Of a stretch of 64,000 nt of DNA, positions 1 to 9,657 are shown in pieces (within the stretch, counting starts at the first letter, position 1; every line of letters starts with the position of its first letter). Under the pieces are notes generated by a model. That model was given only the letters and a program-made list of their open reading frames with translations. It ran no database searches and had not been told where the DNA came from. This DNA comes from Nereida ignava. GTDB lineage: Bacteria > Pseudomonadota > Alphaproteobacteria > Rhodobacterales > Rhodobacteraceae. The stretch is taken from the NCBI RefSeq assembly GCF_001049735.1, contig NZ_CVPC01000002.1, positions 1 through 64,000 on the forward strand, given 5' to 3'. A program made the position numbers and the translations under genes.

Positions 1-453
1 ATCGCCTTTAACTTCAAGCGCATAGTGATGACCGTTTCCCGACAGCATTGTTCCGGGCACAGCCACGTTGTGCGAGGCATGTTGGATCGCTTCAATCGGT
101 ACACCGGCGGCAATTTTACCCATTACAGGTAGTTCAACTGCTTGAATTTGCACAGATTGCGCCCGTGGTGGCGTCTGATCAGGTCGGTCACCATCAATAA
201 CTTTGGGTGTGAAGCCGGCAGTAGGGGCGCCGCCCATGCTTTCGGGCAGTTTCACAATTTCCAACGCACGGGCTTTGTGGGCCAAGCGGCGGATAAAGCC
301 GCGCTCTTCAAGGGCGGTGATCAAGCGGTGAATGCCCGACTTTGACCGCAAATCCAGCGCTTCTTTCATCTCATCAAAACTGGGGGGGACGCCGTCTTTT
401 TGAACACGTGCTTGAATGAACTCAAGTAAATCCAACTGTTTTTTAGTCAGCAT
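1..453 (-). CDS. lexA: LexA repressor, N-terminal part (cut by window edge)
   Basis: Only the first 151 codons are present; the rest lies beyond the left edge. LexA represses the SOS DNA-damage regulon and cleaves itself when RecA filaments form. The protein begins [14 protein letters not shown], and the winged helix-turn-helix fills about residues 1-65 ([13 protein letters not shown], then [10 protein letters not shown] as recognition region). A polar linker follows, then [11 protein letters not shown], whose Ala-Gly pair is the expected self-cleavage site; the catalytic Ser and Lys lie outside the window. The ATG at 453 gives the family's usual N-terminus. It follows moeA on the same strand after a 64-bp gap that holds a LexA box, so an autoregulated promoter of its own is likely. 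Confidence 0.95.
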   Translation of the reverse strand, partial: MLTKKQLDLLEFIQARVQKDGVPPSFDEMKEALDLRSKSGIHRLITALEERGFIRRLAHKARALEIVKLPESMGGAPTAGFTPKVIDGDRPDQTPPRAQSVQIQAVELPVMGKIAAGVPIEAIQHASHNVAVPGTMLSGNGHHYALEVKGD

Positions 454-485
454 AATGCACCCCTGTAAGCGTTTTGTTTACAGAT

Positions 486-500
486 GTTCTATCGATGTTC
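486..500. promoter_or_regulatory. LexA (SOS) box of the alphaproteobacterial type
   Basis: The plus strand reads GTTC-TATCGAT-GTTC, an exact match to the direct-repeat operator GTTC-N7-GTTC known for alphaproteobacterial LexA. It lies 33-47 nt upstream of the lexA start and downstream of the moeA stop, which fits autorepression of lexA. The match is seen directly; binding is inferred. Confidence 0.85.
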
Positions 501-517
501 CTGTTTTGTGTCAATCT

Positions 518-1690
518 TTAGATCAAGATGATCTCAACGGGCGCACCAACGGCGATCTCGGGTGCGTGTGGCGCGCGTTTTATCAGGCAATTCGCGACGT
601 GAAGAACTTTGAGTAAACTGCTGTCTTGGCGATCAAATACTTTAACGGTGCCGTCACGGTAACGCCCACGCATATAGTGTTCACGCGGACCATTTGCCGG
701 AATGATTTTGTTGGTTGGCGCCGTGATTGTTTCGCGCGCAGTAGCAGGCAGGCCCAGCATCTGATCAACTAATGGCTTAAGAAATATCTCACCGCAAACC
801 ATGGCTGACACGGGGTTTCCAGGCAGGCCCAGCATCGCGATGCCGTTTATCTTACCAGCCATAAGTGGTTTACCCGGACGCATGGCGACTTTGTAAAACG
901 CGCGTTCAAGTCCCATGTCAGCGGCCACAGCGCCCACCAAATCATGATCCCCAACAGAGGCGCCACCCACAGTCACGATCAGATCGGCACCGCGCGCCAG
1001 ATCGAACGACTGGCGCAAAGATGCCTCATTATCGCGCGCGATTGGCAACATTCGGGCGGTTGCGCCCGCGGCTTCCAACATCGCTGCAAGGCCAAAGGTG
1101 TTCGACGCGATGATTTGTTCATCGTTCGGCGCTTCACCGGGCATGACCAGCTCGTCACCCGTGGCCAACAATGCCACTGCGGGTCTGCGGCTCAGAGTTA
1201 CCTCGGCGATATTCATTGAGGCCAAAAGGGCGATGTCAGCGGGTGTTAGCCGTTTGGGAGCTTTAACAACGTGGCCCTGTTTGAAATCACCACCGGCGGG
1301 GCGGATATGTGTTGCCGCCTCAAGAGACGCCCCAAGCGTGATGCTGCTGTCGCGCCCAGTTACATCTTCCTGAATAACGACGCGCGTTGCGCCGTGGGGT
1401 AACGGCGCGCCGGTGAAAATACGTACTGCCTGACCTTGCTGAACGACGCCTTCAAATCGGTGTCCTGCCGCGGCTTCGCCGATAACGCGCAAGGTGTTGC
1501 CCGCAACATGGTCGGCGTCCTGAATGGCGTAACCGTCCATGGCGGAGCTGGAAAAGGGCGGCTGAGCGCGCTCGGCCGTGACTGCTTCGCGCAGGACGCG
1601 GCCCGATGCGTGGCGTAGTGGGACCACTTCGGTATCAAGCGGCGTGCCAAGGGAAAGCACCGCCTCAAGTGCTTGGGCAACGGTTATCAC
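518..1690 (-). CDS. moeA: Molybdopterin molybdotransferase MoeA
   Basis: MoeA inserts molybdate into adenylylated molybdopterin, the last step of molybdenum cofactor synthesis in the cytoplasm. The 390-residue protein has the family's usual length and motifs: [12 protein letters not shown] near residue 45, [12 protein letters not shown] near 90, [11 protein letters not shown] near 175, [13 protein letters not shown] near 240 and [10 protein letters not shown] near 285, the last three lying in the MoCF-binding domain. Its ATG overlaps the moaC stop by 4 bp, so the two are probably translationally coupled. It is the penultimate gene of the trpGDC-moaC-moeA-lexA run. No unusual residue was noticed. 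Confidence 0.96.
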   Translation of the reverse strand: MITVAQALEAVLSLGTPLDTEVVPLRHASGRVLREAVTAERAQPPFSSSAMDGYAIQDADHVAGNTLRVIGEAAAGHRFEGVVQQGQAVRIFTGAPLPHGATRVVIQEDVTGRDSSITLGASLEAATHIRPAGGDFKQGHVVKAPKRLTPADIALLASMNIAEVTLSRRPAVALLATGDELVMPGEAPNDEQIIASNTFGLAAMLEAAGATARMLPIARDNEASLRQSFDLARGADLIVTVGGASVGDHDLVGAVAADMGLERAFYKVAMRPGKPLMAGKINGIAMLGLPGNPVSAMVCGEIFLKPLVDQMLGLPATARETITAPTNKIIPANGPREHYMRGRYRDGTVKVFDRQDSSLLKVLHVANCLIKRAPHAPEIAVGAPVEIILI

Positions 1691-2169
1691 GGCGCGGTAA
1701 ACCTGCCTGACTTGCCGCCGTCTTTCAGCGTGACGCGGACCGCGCCAATTTCCATGTCTTTTTGAACGGCCTTGAGCATATCGTAAGCGGTAAGCCCTGC
1801 GACGCTGACGGCGGTCAGCGCTTCCATTTCAACGCCGGTTTGCCCTTTGGTTTTGACCTCAGCGGTGATGCGCAAGCCGGGTAGGGACGCATCAGCTACC
1901 AAATCGACAGCAACTTTGGTGATAGGGAGCGGGTGACACAGTGGTATCAGAGCAGCGGTTTGTTTTGCGCCCATGATGCCCGCAAGACGTGCGACAGAAA
2001 TCACATCGCCTTTTTTGGCCCGTCCTTCGTTCACAATTTCAAGGGTTTGGGGTGACATCTTAATGTAGCCCTCGGCCACGGCGATGCGCGATGTTTCAGC
2101 TTTGTCCGACACATCGACCATCTGCGCGCGGCCTTCGGTGTCAAAATGCGTGAGCTTCGCTTGGGTCAT
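1687..2169 (-). CDS. moaC: Cyclic pyranopterin monophosphate synthase MoaC
   Basis: MoaC converts the MoaA product (3',8-cyclo-7,8-dihydro-GTP) into cyclic pyranopterin monophosphate, the first stable intermediate of molybdenum cofactor synthesis. At 160 residues it is full length. Family motifs are visible: IPLCHPLP near residue 75, [10 protein letters not shown] near 110 and [12 protein letters not shown] near 128. It overlaps trpC upstream and moeA downstream by 4 bp each, so it is expressed as part of a tryptophan/molybdopterin operon. That pairing is usual in Rhodobacterales, and the sequence shows no metabolic reason for it. Confidence 0.96.
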   Translation of the reverse strand: MTQAKLTHFDTEGRAQMVDVSDKAETSRIAVAEGYIKMSPQTLEIVNEGRAKKGDVISVARLAGIMGAKQTAALIPLCHPLPITKVAVDLVADASLPGLRITAEVKTKGQTGVEMEALTAVSVAGLTAYDMLKAVQKDMEIGAVRVTLKDGGKSGRFTAP

Positions 2170-2978
2170 GACGACACTGGTGGAGCGGGATTGCCAATCA
2201 GCGCGTTGGTGGCAGCGGCCACATCTGACTGGCGCATCAGGCTCTCACCAATCAAGAACGCACGCGCGCCATAGCTTGCCATATCGGCCAACTCGGCGGG
2301 GGTGTTCAGGCCACTTTCACACACGATTGTGCGGTCCGCTGGCACCATTTTTGACAGGGTGCGCGTTGTATCAAGAGTGGTCTCAAACGTTTTGAGGTTG
2401 CGGTTGTTGATGCCCATCAGCGGGGATTTCAGCAAGCAAGCGCGCTCAAGCTCTTCGGCGTCATGGACCTCAAGCAAAACCGACATGCCCCATTCGGTCG
2501 CGGCGGCCTCAAGCTCGGCCGCTTGGTCGTCTGATACGGAGGCAAGGATGATCAAGATACAGTCCGCGTGAAGCGCGCGCGCCTCCACAACTTGGAACGG
2601 ATCATACATGAAGTCCTTGCGCAATGCGGGCAGAGTGGCCGCACCGCGTGCCGCGGTCAGGAATGCGTCAGCGCCCTGAAAGCTTGGCCCGTCGGTCAGC
2701 ACAGAAAGACAGGTCGCGCCGCCGGCTTCATAGGCTTGGGCCAAGGCGGGCGGGTTGAAGTCTTCGCGGATCAACCCTTTTGAGGGGGAGGCCTTTTTGA
2801 TCTCGGCGATCAGCCCATAACCGGTTTTGGTGGCAGCAATCACGTCACCTGCAAAGTCACGCGGCGCAGGCGCGTCTTTGGCCAGCGCTGTTACGGCTTC
2901 AAGGGTGGTTTCGGCTTTGCGCGCGGCCACTTCTTCAAGTTTGTAGGCTTTGATTTTATCCAGAATGGTCGTGCTCAT
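2166..2978 (-). CDS. trpC: Indole-3-glycerol phosphate synthase
   Basis: TrpC closes the indole ring, turning 1-(2-carboxyphenylamino)-1-deoxyribulose 5-phosphate into indole-3-glycerol phosphate in tryptophan synthesis. The 270-residue TIM barrel shows [10 protein letters not shown] near residue 59 (with the catalytic Lys), [11 protein letters not shown] near 120, [11 protein letters not shown] near 190 and VCESGLNTP near 220. It is a stand-alone TrpC, not fused to TrpF. The start overlaps the trpD stop by 4 bp (ATGA) and the stop overlaps the moaC start in the same way, so translation along the operon is coupled. Confidence 0.97.
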   Translation of the reverse strand: MSTTILDKIKAYKLEEVAARKAETTLEAVTALAKDAPAPRDFAGDVIAATKTGYGLIAEIKKASPSKGLIREDFNPPALAQAYEAGGATCLSVLTDGPSFQGADAFLTAARGAATLPALRKDFMYDPFQVVEARALHADCILIILASVSDDQAAELEAAATEWGMSVLLEVHDAEELERACLLKSPLMGINNRNLKTFETTLDTTRTLSKMVPADRTIVCESGLNTPAELADMASYGARAFLIGESLMRQSDVAAATNALIGNPAPPVSS

Positions 2979-3994
2979 GCGGCCTCCGACGTGAGCTTTG
3001 CAAGCTCGGTAAGTTTTGATTTTGCAGCACCGCTATCGATGCTTTCGCGGGCCATTTCAACGCCAGTTTTCAGACTGTCAGTTTTCTCCGCAACAATCAG
3101 CGCCGCGGCAGAGTTCAACAACACCGCATCGCGGTACGCTGACGGCTGTCCATCAAGAAGCGCGCGGAACGCAGCGCCGTTTTCTTCCGGTGTGCCGCCC
3201 AAAATTTCAGCAAAGCGGTGCACGGGCAGGCCTGCGTCTTCGGGGTGCACTTCGCGAGATGTGATCTTGCCGTTCTCTAGGGCAGCCACAGCCGTGGTGC
3301 CACAGATGGTCAACTCATCTGTCCCGTCCGAGCCATGCACAAGCCACGCTTTTTCACTACCAAGCTGTAGCAGTGTTTCGGCCATCGGCATGATCAAATC
3401 GGGGGCGAACGCACCGGTCAGTTGCCGCGTAACACCTGCGGGGTTTGTCAGCGGGCCCAAGATGTTGAAGATCGTTTTGCACCCAAGTTGCTGACGCGCG
3501 GGCATGACGTGTTTAATCGCAGGATGATGCATTGGTGCCATCATAAAGCCGATGCCAATTTGCGCGATGGCCCGTTCCACCACATCCGCTCCGACCAGGA
3601 CGTTGATGCCCATTTGCCCAAGTGCATCCGCCGCACCGGACAGTGATGATAAGTTGCGATTGCCGTGTTTGGCCACAGGCACCCCTGCGCCTGCAACAAC
3701 AAACGCCGTGGCCGTTGAAATGTTGAGCGTGCCCATGCCATCACCACCGGTGCCCACGATATCCATCGCGCCGGCAGGGGCTTTGACCGCGTTACATTTG
3801 GCGCGCATGACCGCCGCACCGGCGGCGTATTCCGAAACAGCTTCGCCGCGGGCGCGCATGGCCATCAACAGCCCGCCGATTTGCGCGTCTGTGGCCTGTC
3901 CCTCAAACAACAACTCAAACGCCGCTTCCGCCTGCGTCCGGCTTAGCGGGCCTTCGGAGGCCCCGAAAATCAGGGGTTTCATCTGGTCGCTCAT
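2975..3994 (-). CDS. trpD: Anthranilate phosphoribosyltransferase
   Basis: TrpD joins anthranilate to PRPP to give phosphoribosyl anthranilate, the second committed step to tryptophan. The 339-residue protein has the glycine-rich PRPP loop [17 protein letters not shown] near residue 80 and [17 protein letters not shown] near 108, both diagnostic of the family, and [11 protein letters not shown] near 177. It overlaps trpG and trpC by 4 bp on each side. It is separate from TrpG, unlike the TrpG-TrpD fusions of enteric bacteria. Confidence 0.97.
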   Translation of the reverse strand: MSDQMKPLIFGASEGPLSRTQAEAAFELLFEGQATDAQIGGLLMAMRARGEAVSEYAAGAAVMRAKCNAVKAPAGAMDIVGTGGDGMGTLNISTATAFVVAGAGVPVAKHGNRNLSSLSGAADALGQMGINVLVGADVVERAIAQIGIGFMMAPMHHPAIKHVMPARQQLGCKTIFNILGPLTNPAGVTRQLTGAFAPDLIMPMAETLLQLGSEKAWLVHGSDGTDELTICGTTAVAALENGKITSREVHPEDAGLPVHRFAEILGGTPEENGAAFRALLDGQPSAYRDAVLLNSAAALIVAEKTDSLKTGVEMARESIDSGAAKSKLTELAKLTSEAA

Positions 3995-4602
3995 GGGTGT
4001 GCTTCCTCGGCGGTGAGTGTTTTGGCACTGCTTGGCAGCAGGTCAGTGAAGTTTTTAAGCAACGCCATACCGTGTTCAGATCGGATTGATTCCGGATGAA
4101 ACTGCACCCCGTGGATTGGCAATTGGCGGTGTTGTAGCCCCATGATCGTGCCGTCCTCAAGGGAAGCAGTCACCTCAAGCGCATCGGGCAGGCTTGGTGC
4201 ATCAACCACAAGCGAGTGATAGCGCGTCGCCAGAAAATTCTGGGGCAGTCCTGCAAAGAGACCTTTGTTTTCGTGTTGGATCGTGCCCATTTTGCCGTGC
4301 ACAATCTCTGAGTGGCGCACAACTTTGCCGCCAAACGCCTCGCCAATGGTTTGGTGTCCAAGACAGACACCCAAAAGCGGCAATTGCGCGGCGGCGGCGG
4401 CCTCTGTCAGCGCAAGACAAATGCCTGCTTGGGCCGGATCACACGGCCCGGGCGAGAGTAAAATCCCTTCCGCGCCCATTCTCATTGCCTCATCAACAGT
4501 GATCGCATCATTGCGCACGACCTTCACATCCACCCCAAGACCGCCCACATAATGGACAAGGTTGTACGTGAAGCTGTCGTAGTTATCGATCAAGAGCAGC
4601 AT
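3991..4602 (-). CDS. trpG: Anthranilate synthase component II (glutamine amidotransferase)
   Basis: TrpG hydrolyses glutamine and passes ammonia to TrpE for anthranilate formation. The class I amidotransferase triad is visible: nucleophile Cys in [15 protein letters not shown] near residue 80 and His-Glu in [13 protein letters not shown] near 170. I start it at the ATG at 4602, which gives [15 protein letters not shown], the normal family N-terminus, and has GGAGG about 8 nt upstream; an in-frame ATG at 4635 would add 11 unlikely residues. It heads trpGDC-moaC-moeA. The 154 bp upstream, shared with a divergent gene, contain no tryptophan-codon leader peptide that I can find. Confidence 0.96.
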   Translation of the reverse strand: MLLLIDNYDSFTYNLVHYVGGLGVDVKVVRNDAITVDEAMRMGAEGILLSPGPCDPAQAGICLALTEAAAAAQLPLLGVCLGHQTIGEAFGGKVVRHSEIVHGKMGTIQHENKGLFAGLPQNFLATRYHSLVVDAPSLPDALEVTASLEDGTIMGLQHRQLPIHGVQFHPESIRSEHGMALLKNFTDLLPSSAKTLTAEEAHP

Positions 4603-4756
4603 CGCTGCGCCTCCGTGGGGCAAAAGGTTGAGCACCGAAAAGGGGTTACGCGGCGCATGGCTGTGGGGTTATAGATGGTCAGGGAATAAGACTGAGGTCA
4701 AGACGGGCGAGGGCGGAATGCGCCGGTTTGGGCAAGAAATTAGAGGATCTTGAGAC

Positions 4757-6118
4757 GTGGCACGCGGATTATTGGCAGGAACCTTTTGGGGCACGGCGAT
4801 TGGCGCAGCGGGCTTGCTTGGTGCGCATCTTGCGTTTCCGGTTGCCACAACGCCTCCGACTGCAGTGCCAACTGACGCGCCCGCACCTGTGGCCTCTGCG
4901 CCAGTTGTGGGTGATGTGGCCCCAACTGTGCTGCCGCCCGTTCTTGATACGCCAAGCGATGCAGCCCCAACGGTGAATGTCCCCGAGGCCCAAGTGGCGG
5001 CACCGGATGCAGACACGCAGACCGCAGCGCGCCCTGTGATCGGGGGGCAAAGTGGTGGCGTCGAAGGCCCCGCTGCAGTAGCGCCCCTTGGTGTTGAAGT
5101 ACAGGTTGAGGCACCCGTTCTGCCCGCGCCGCAAGCGGCTGCACCGACTGCGCCAAGTGACGAGGATGGTTCCGCGCTGATTGCGGTTGATACTCAAAGC
5201 AGTGCCGCGCCAGCGGATGAAGCTCCGGTTGAGGCACCCGAAACTGATGAAGCACCTGCGCCCGAGGTAACTGAAGCACCTGAAATCGTTGATCCGCCCA
5301 GCGACAAACCTGAGGTGGGCTTTGAAAGCTCTGGTGGCACAATCGGTGATCTGGCCGAAGGTGTGAAAGTGAACCGCTCTTCCGAGCAAGACACCGCCCC
5401 TGAGGATGATGTTGCAGCCAGCGCCTTGCCTCAAGTCACCCCAACGGGCCGCGCGATTGTTGATTTTGCAGCCCCTGCTGACGTTGATCCCACCAAACCC
5501 TTGATGGCGCTGGTTTTGCTGGACGATGGCACCTCAACGCTTGATTTGGCGGGGATCAACAGCTTTCCGTTCCCCGTGTCGTTCGGGGTGAAAGCAACGG
5601 CGCCCACGGCAACTGCACGCGCCGCTCTCTACCGCAGCGCGGACCTTGAAGTGCTGTCGTTGGTTGATGTTTTGCCCACGGCCACGCCCGCAGATTTGGA
5701 AGTGGCCTTTGAAGCGGTGTCACAAGCTGTCCCCAAAGCCGTTGGCATTTTTGAGACAAGCGACGGTGTCTTGCAGCGCGCTGAGGATTTGCGCGACCAA
5801 GTGACAGATATTGCGGTGGACAAAGGCTGGGGCGTGATGACCTATCAAACGGGTCTAAACAGTTTTGGTCGTGTTGCTGCGCAAAAGGATGTCCCCACGG
5901 CACAGGTCTTCCGCGATCTTGATCCTGACGGGCAAGACGGTGCGGTGATCCGCCGTTTCCTTGATCAGGCGGCGTTCAAAGCAGCCCAAGAAGGTGCGAT
6001 TGTTTTGGTTGCCCGCGCGCGCCCCGAAACTGTTGAGGCGATTTTGCAATGGGGGCAGGGACAACGCGCTTCGCGTGTCTCACTGGTGCCTGTCTCCGTG
6101 GTGCTGCAAGCCCGATAA
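4757..6118 (+). CDS. Divergent polysaccharide deacetylase family protein
   Basis: A 453-residue protein with one N-terminal membrane or signal-anchor segment (about residues 4-29), then about 200 residues very rich in Ala, Pro, Asp and Glu, probably an unstructured periplasmic spacer. The C-terminal domain (from about residue 245, KPLMALVLLDDGTS onward) resembles the divergent polysaccharide deacetylase (YibQ) family. The substrate is unknown and the catalytic residues of classical NodB enzymes are not obvious. It starts with GTG at 4757, with AGAGGA about 9 nt upstream. It lies on the opposite strand between trpE and trpG, its end only 24 bp from the end of trpE. The family call rests on overall resemblance. 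Confidence 0.8.
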   Translation: MARGLLAGTFWGTAIGAAGLLGAHLAFPVATTPPTAVPTDAPAPVASAPVVGDVAPTVLPPVLDTPSDAAPTVNVPEAQVAAPDADTQTAARPVIGGQSGGVEGPAAVAPLGVEVQVEAPVLPAPQAAAPTAPSDEDGSALIAVDTQSSAAPADEAPVEAPETDEAPAPEVTEAPEIVDPPSDKPEVGFESSGGTIGDLAEGVKVNRSSEQDTAPEDDVAASALPQVTPTGRAIVDFAAPADVDPTKPLMALVLLDDGTSTLDLAGINSFPFPVSFGVKATAPTATARAALYRSADLEVLSLVDVLPTATPADLEVAFEAVSQAVPKAVGIFETSDGVLQRAEDLRDQVTDIAVDKGWGVMTYQTGLNSFGRVAAQKDVPTAQVFRDLDPDGQDGAVIRRFLDQAAFKAAQEGAIVLVARARPETVEAILQWGQGQRASRVSLVPVSVVLQAR

Positions 6119-6142
6119 AGACAGCGGCGCTGAGTGACGCCC

Positions 6143-7651
6143 TTAGCTGTTGCCTGAACCGAACCGTGCTGCATCGGCGGCCGCTTTGCGGATGGCGTTC
6201 GATTTGTGAACGGTCTCTTGATATTCAAATTCGGGGTCAGAGTCGTAGACCACACCGCCCCCCGCTTGGATGTATAGTTTTTGATCTTTGATGACGGCTG
6301 TGCGCAGGGCGATACACATGTCCATATCGCCGCCCGCCGAGAAATACCCCAAACCGCCGCCGTAGATGCCGCGCTTTTCGGGCTCTAACTCGTCGATGAT
6401 TTCCATCGCCCGTACTTTGGGCGCGCCGGATACAGTCCCCGCTGGCATACCTGCAAAAAACGCCGATAGCGCGTCATGTTCAGGGGCAAGTTTGCCCACA
6501 ACGTTCGACACGATGTGCATGACGTGGGAATAGCGCTCGACGATGAATTCTTCGGTGGGGCGCACAGTTCCAATTTGGCTCACGCGACCCACGTCGTTGC
6601 GGCCCAGATCGAGCAGCATCAGGTGCTCTGCCAATTCTTTTTGGTCCGCCAAAAGATCATCTTCGTTTGCCTGATCTTCGGCAGGTGTTGCACCGCGTGG
6701 ACGGGTGCCCGCAATGGGGCGGATGGTAACTTCATCGTCAAAAACGCGCACCAGAATCTCGGGCGAGGCGCCGACAATTTGAAAATCACCGTGGTTGAAA
6801 AAGAACATAAACGGCGATGGGTTGGTGCGGCGCAAACTGCGATAAAGCGCAAAGGGCGGCTCTTTGAAGTCTTGGGTCCAACGCTGTGAAGGCACGCATT
6901 GGAAGATGTCGCCCGCACGGATGTAATCCTTGGCGGTTTCCACGGCGGCCTTGTAATCGTCTTTGGCAAAGTTCGACACAGCATTTGCCGGTGCAGGTTG
7001 GTCGCGCATTTGACGTGTGTCTGCGGGTAAGGCGCGGTCCAGATCGCGCAGCGCATCTTGGACACGTTCAGCTGCTTGGGCGTAAGCCGCGCGGGCGGAC
7101 AGACCGCTTGAGACCCACGCAGGGGAGACCAGGATGACTTCGCCTTTCACTCCGTCGAGCACCGCCACAACAGACGGGCGTAGCATGATCGCATCGGGTA
7201 CGTTCAACGGGTCGGGGTTGATGTTTGGCAGGTTCTCAACCAGCCGGATCATGTCATAGCCAAGATACCCAAAAAGCCCCGCACAAGCCGCAGGCAAGTC
7301 ATCAGGCAGATCAATCTTTGAGGCGGCAATCAGCGCGCGCAAAGATGTCAGCGGATCATCAACTTCTGCCATAAAAGCGTCGTCATCAAAGCGTGCCTCG
7401 CGGTTGATGGCAGCCTTTTGGTCTGTGCAGCGCCAGATCAGATCAGGCTTCATCCCAATGATCGAATATCGTCCGCGCACTTCACCGCCAGTGACGGATT
7501 CCAACATAAAGCTATTGGTTTGCGCCCCCCCAAGTTTCAGCATCAATGACACGGGCGTATCAAGATCAGCCGCAAGGCGCGTGTAGACCAGTTGGTTTTT
7601 GCCGGCCTCAAACTGTGCCGCAAAATCATCATAGCTTGGGGTCAGGGTCAT
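6143..7651 (-). CDS. trpE: Anthranilate synthase component I
   Basis: TrpE makes anthranilate from chorismate with ammonia supplied by TrpG. The 502-residue protein has the N-terminal domain that usually carries feedback inhibition by tryptophan, then the chorismate-binding domain (about 225-490) with VGASPEILVR, IRPIAGTRPRG, LLDLGRNDVGRV and GMPAGTVSGAPKVRAMEII. It is encoded 91 bp behind the PpiD-like gene and is cut off from trpGDC by an oppositely oriented gene, so the two subunits of one enzyme come from different transcripts. The 91-bp gap shows no leader peptide with tandem Trp codons. Confidence 0.97.
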   Translation of the reverse strand: MTLTPSYDDFAAQFEAGKNQLVYTRLAADLDTPVSLMLKLGGAQTNSFMLESVTGGEVRGRYSIIGMKPDLIWRCTDQKAAINREARFDDDAFMAEVDDPLTSLRALIAASKIDLPDDLPAACAGLFGYLGYDMIRLVENLPNINPDPLNVPDAIMLRPSVVAVLDGVKGEVILVSPAWVSSGLSARAAYAQAAERVQDALRDLDRALPADTRQMRDQPAPANAVSNFAKDDYKAAVETAKDYIRAGDIFQCVPSQRWTQDFKEPPFALYRSLRRTNPSPFMFFFNHGDFQIVGASPEILVRVFDDEVTIRPIAGTRPRGATPAEDQANEDDLLADQKELAEHLMLLDLGRNDVGRVSQIGTVRPTEEFIVERYSHVMHIVSNVVGKLAPEHDALSAFFAGMPAGTVSGAPKVRAMEIIDELEPEKRGIYGGGLGYFSAGGDMDMCIALRTAVIKDQKLYIQAGGGVVYDSDPEFEYQETVHKSNAIRKAAADAARFGSGNS

Positions 7652-7742
7652 GATGGTGTCCTTTGCGCATATCTAAAGCGCACGGTGTTAAATGGGGGTG
7701 GGGCCGCGCAGGTGCGCAGCCACTGGTGTTTTTGGGCCCGCT

Positions 7743-9587
7743 TTAGTTGAAGCCTGCGTGGATCGCGTTGATTGCACCTTGGTCCAGCTGCACGCGGGCA
7801 TCTGCTTGCACGGCAGCCGTAAACGCATCCAGCACGTCTTGGCTGATATCTTGGCGTGCTGCTGTCTCAACTGCGTCGCGCAGGGCCGTGATTTCGGGGT
7901 TGTCCGCATCGGGGCCATTCACCGCATCAAGACGCACGATATAAGTGGCACTTTCGCCTTCAATCGTGCGCACATCACCGATGGCCATTTCGAAAGCGGT
8001 CTGCACCAGTTCAGGTGCCGCGCCGGGGATGGTGTCGCTGCGGGTCAGGTCCTGTTCAATCACTTCATCAAGACCAAGATCAGGCAGGGCAGTTCCCGCG
8101 CGCAGGCTATCTGCTGCGGCGTCTGCTTTGGCTGCACGGGCCGCGGTGCGCTGTGCTTCTTGCCACGCAAGGGTCGCTTGTTGTTGAACATCGCTTAGCG
8201 GTTGCAACGTGGGCGGAATGACCTCGTCAAGGCGCAGCGCAAAGATACCACCGTCTTCAAGCTCAGCAATCTCCGGGAAGTCTTCGGCGCCAACAATACG
8301 TGCGGCCTGACGGAACCCGTCGTAGGCGGCGATGTCTTGCTCTGCGTCCGGTGTCCAGTCAATCGTCCCCAGGGTCAGATCGCTTTCAGCGGCCAGATCC
8401 TCAAGCGTAGCGCCAGAAGCCAATTCCTCGTCAAAGCCACGGGCTTGGTCCTGAATTTGGCGCGCTGCACGGTTGGCCAGAATGTCACTGGCAAGATCGT
8501 CACGGGCCTCAACAAAGGGTGTTTCTTGAGCGGTCAAAATAGCGTTCACACGGAAGATTGCCGGACCAAGATCGGTCTCGACCACTGCGGTGACGCCCGT
8601 ATCATCAAGGGCAAAAACGGCTTCTGCCGCACCGTTCAAATCAGCTTGGGCGACAGGACCCAGATCAATATCCTCAAGGGTAAGGCCGCGATCAAGCACC
8701 AGTGTTTCAAAGCCACTTGGATCAACGGCAAGCTGCGCAGCGGCGGCTTCGGCGGTGTCTTGATCTTCAAATACCAGTCGCTCAACCAAGCGGCGCTCGG
8801 GCTGGATGTATTGATCGATGCGCTCTTCATAAAGTTCGCGCAGGGTGGCGTCATCGATCTCGATCGTATCGGCCAGCATGGCGGGTGTGAGCCACACATA
8901 AGTTAGCCGCTTTGCCTCTGGGGTTGTGAAGGTGGCGGGGTTGGCCTCATAGACCGTCTGAAGCTCGGCCGGCGTGGGCACGGCCAGAGGCGTCTCAAGA
9001 TCGGTCTCTGCCACAGTTCCCCACGTGATATTACGGCGCTCCGCAAGGTAGGAGAACATCAAATCCACATAGGCATCAGAGGGCGCGGTGTCCGTGGTGA
9101 TGGCGGCTTGCAGCAGGTTGCGTGCAGCTTCGCTGCGAATGTCGGCTTCAAACTCGGCCTCGCTCAGGCCAGCGCGCTCAAGGGTAAAGGCATAGGCTTC
9201 GCGGTCAAATTGGCCGTCGAGGCCGCGGAACGTCTGCACTGCGCGCACTTGCTCGGCCACCTCCGCATCGCCCACAGACAGGCCAAGGCGCATGGTCTCA
9301 TTATCAAGAGCGGTCTGTGCGATAACGCGTTGCAATACGGATCGGTCGATGCCGAATTGCTGTGCCTGAGCGAAGGTGATGTTCTGGCCGAATTGTGCGC
9401 CGAGGCTGCGTAATTCTTGATCCAGCGCGCGGGCATAATCGTTTGCGTCAATCGTCGTATCACCGACTTTGCCGATGCTTGAGATGTTCGTGCCAAAGCC
9501 GCCGGTGCCAAAGCCAATCAGCGAAACCCCCAACAAACCGAGTAGGGCAGTGCCCAGAAATTTCGATGCTTTTTTCTTCTCGGCCAT
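7743..9587 (-). CDS. PpiD-like periplasmic peptidyl-prolyl isomerase / foldase
   Basis: A 614-residue protein with a short basic N-terminus (MAEKKKASKF), one membrane anchor (about residues 10-30) and a long periplasmic part, the layout of PpiD/SurA-like folding factors that help exported proteins at the Sec translocon. The N-terminal region (about 35-190) matches the SurA_N chaperone module, followed by a parvulin-like centre that is poorly conserved by eye. Many acidic and alanine-rich stretches are typical of the rhodobacterial version. GAGG lies about 10 nt before the ATG. It precedes trpE on the same strand and may be cotranscribed with it. Isomerase activity is not assured. Confidence 0.85.
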   Translation of the reverse strand: MAEKKKASKFLGTALLGLLGVSLIGFGTGGFGTNISSIGKVGDTTIDANDYARALDQELRSLGAQFGQNITFAQAQQFGIDRSVLQRVIAQTALDNETMRLGLSVGDAEVAEQVRAVQTFRGLDGQFDREAYAFTLERAGLSEAEFEADIRSEAARNLLQAAITTDTAPSDAYVDLMFSYLAERRNITWGTVAETDLETPLAVPTPAELQTVYEANPATFTTPEAKRLTYVWLTPAMLADTIEIDDATLRELYEERIDQYIQPERRLVERLVFEDQDTAEAAAAQLAVDPSGFETLVLDRGLTLEDIDLGPVAQADLNGAAEAVFALDDTGVTAVVETDLGPAIFRVNAILTAQETPFVEARDDLASDILANRAARQIQDQARGFDEELASGATLEDLAAESDLTLGTIDWTPDAEQDIAAYDGFRQAARIVGAEDFPEIAELEDGGIFALRLDEVIPPTLQPLSDVQQQATLAWQEAQRTAARAAKADAAADSLRAGTALPDLGLDEVIEQDLTRSDTIPGAAPELVQTAFEMAIGDVRTIEGESATYIVRLDAVNGPDADNPEITALRDAVETAARQDISQDVLDAFTAAVQADARVQLDQGAINAIHAGFN

Positions 9588-9657
9588 AACGCGCGCGCCT
9601 CAATGTTTAGGGTGGCAGGGCTGGTACACGCCCGCCGCAGTGATGTTCAAAAGATGT

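Noticed and set aside
4740-5434. Long minus-strand frames over the Ala/Pro-rich part of the deacetylase-like gene
   Set aside because: Low-complexity GC-rich coding sequence lacks stops on the other strand; the translated products are Gln/Arg/Ser-rich and unrelated to known proteins.
7652-7742. Tryptophan attenuator before trpE
   Set aside because: The gap holds only one in-context TGG and no short frame with tandem Trp codons followed by a terminator.
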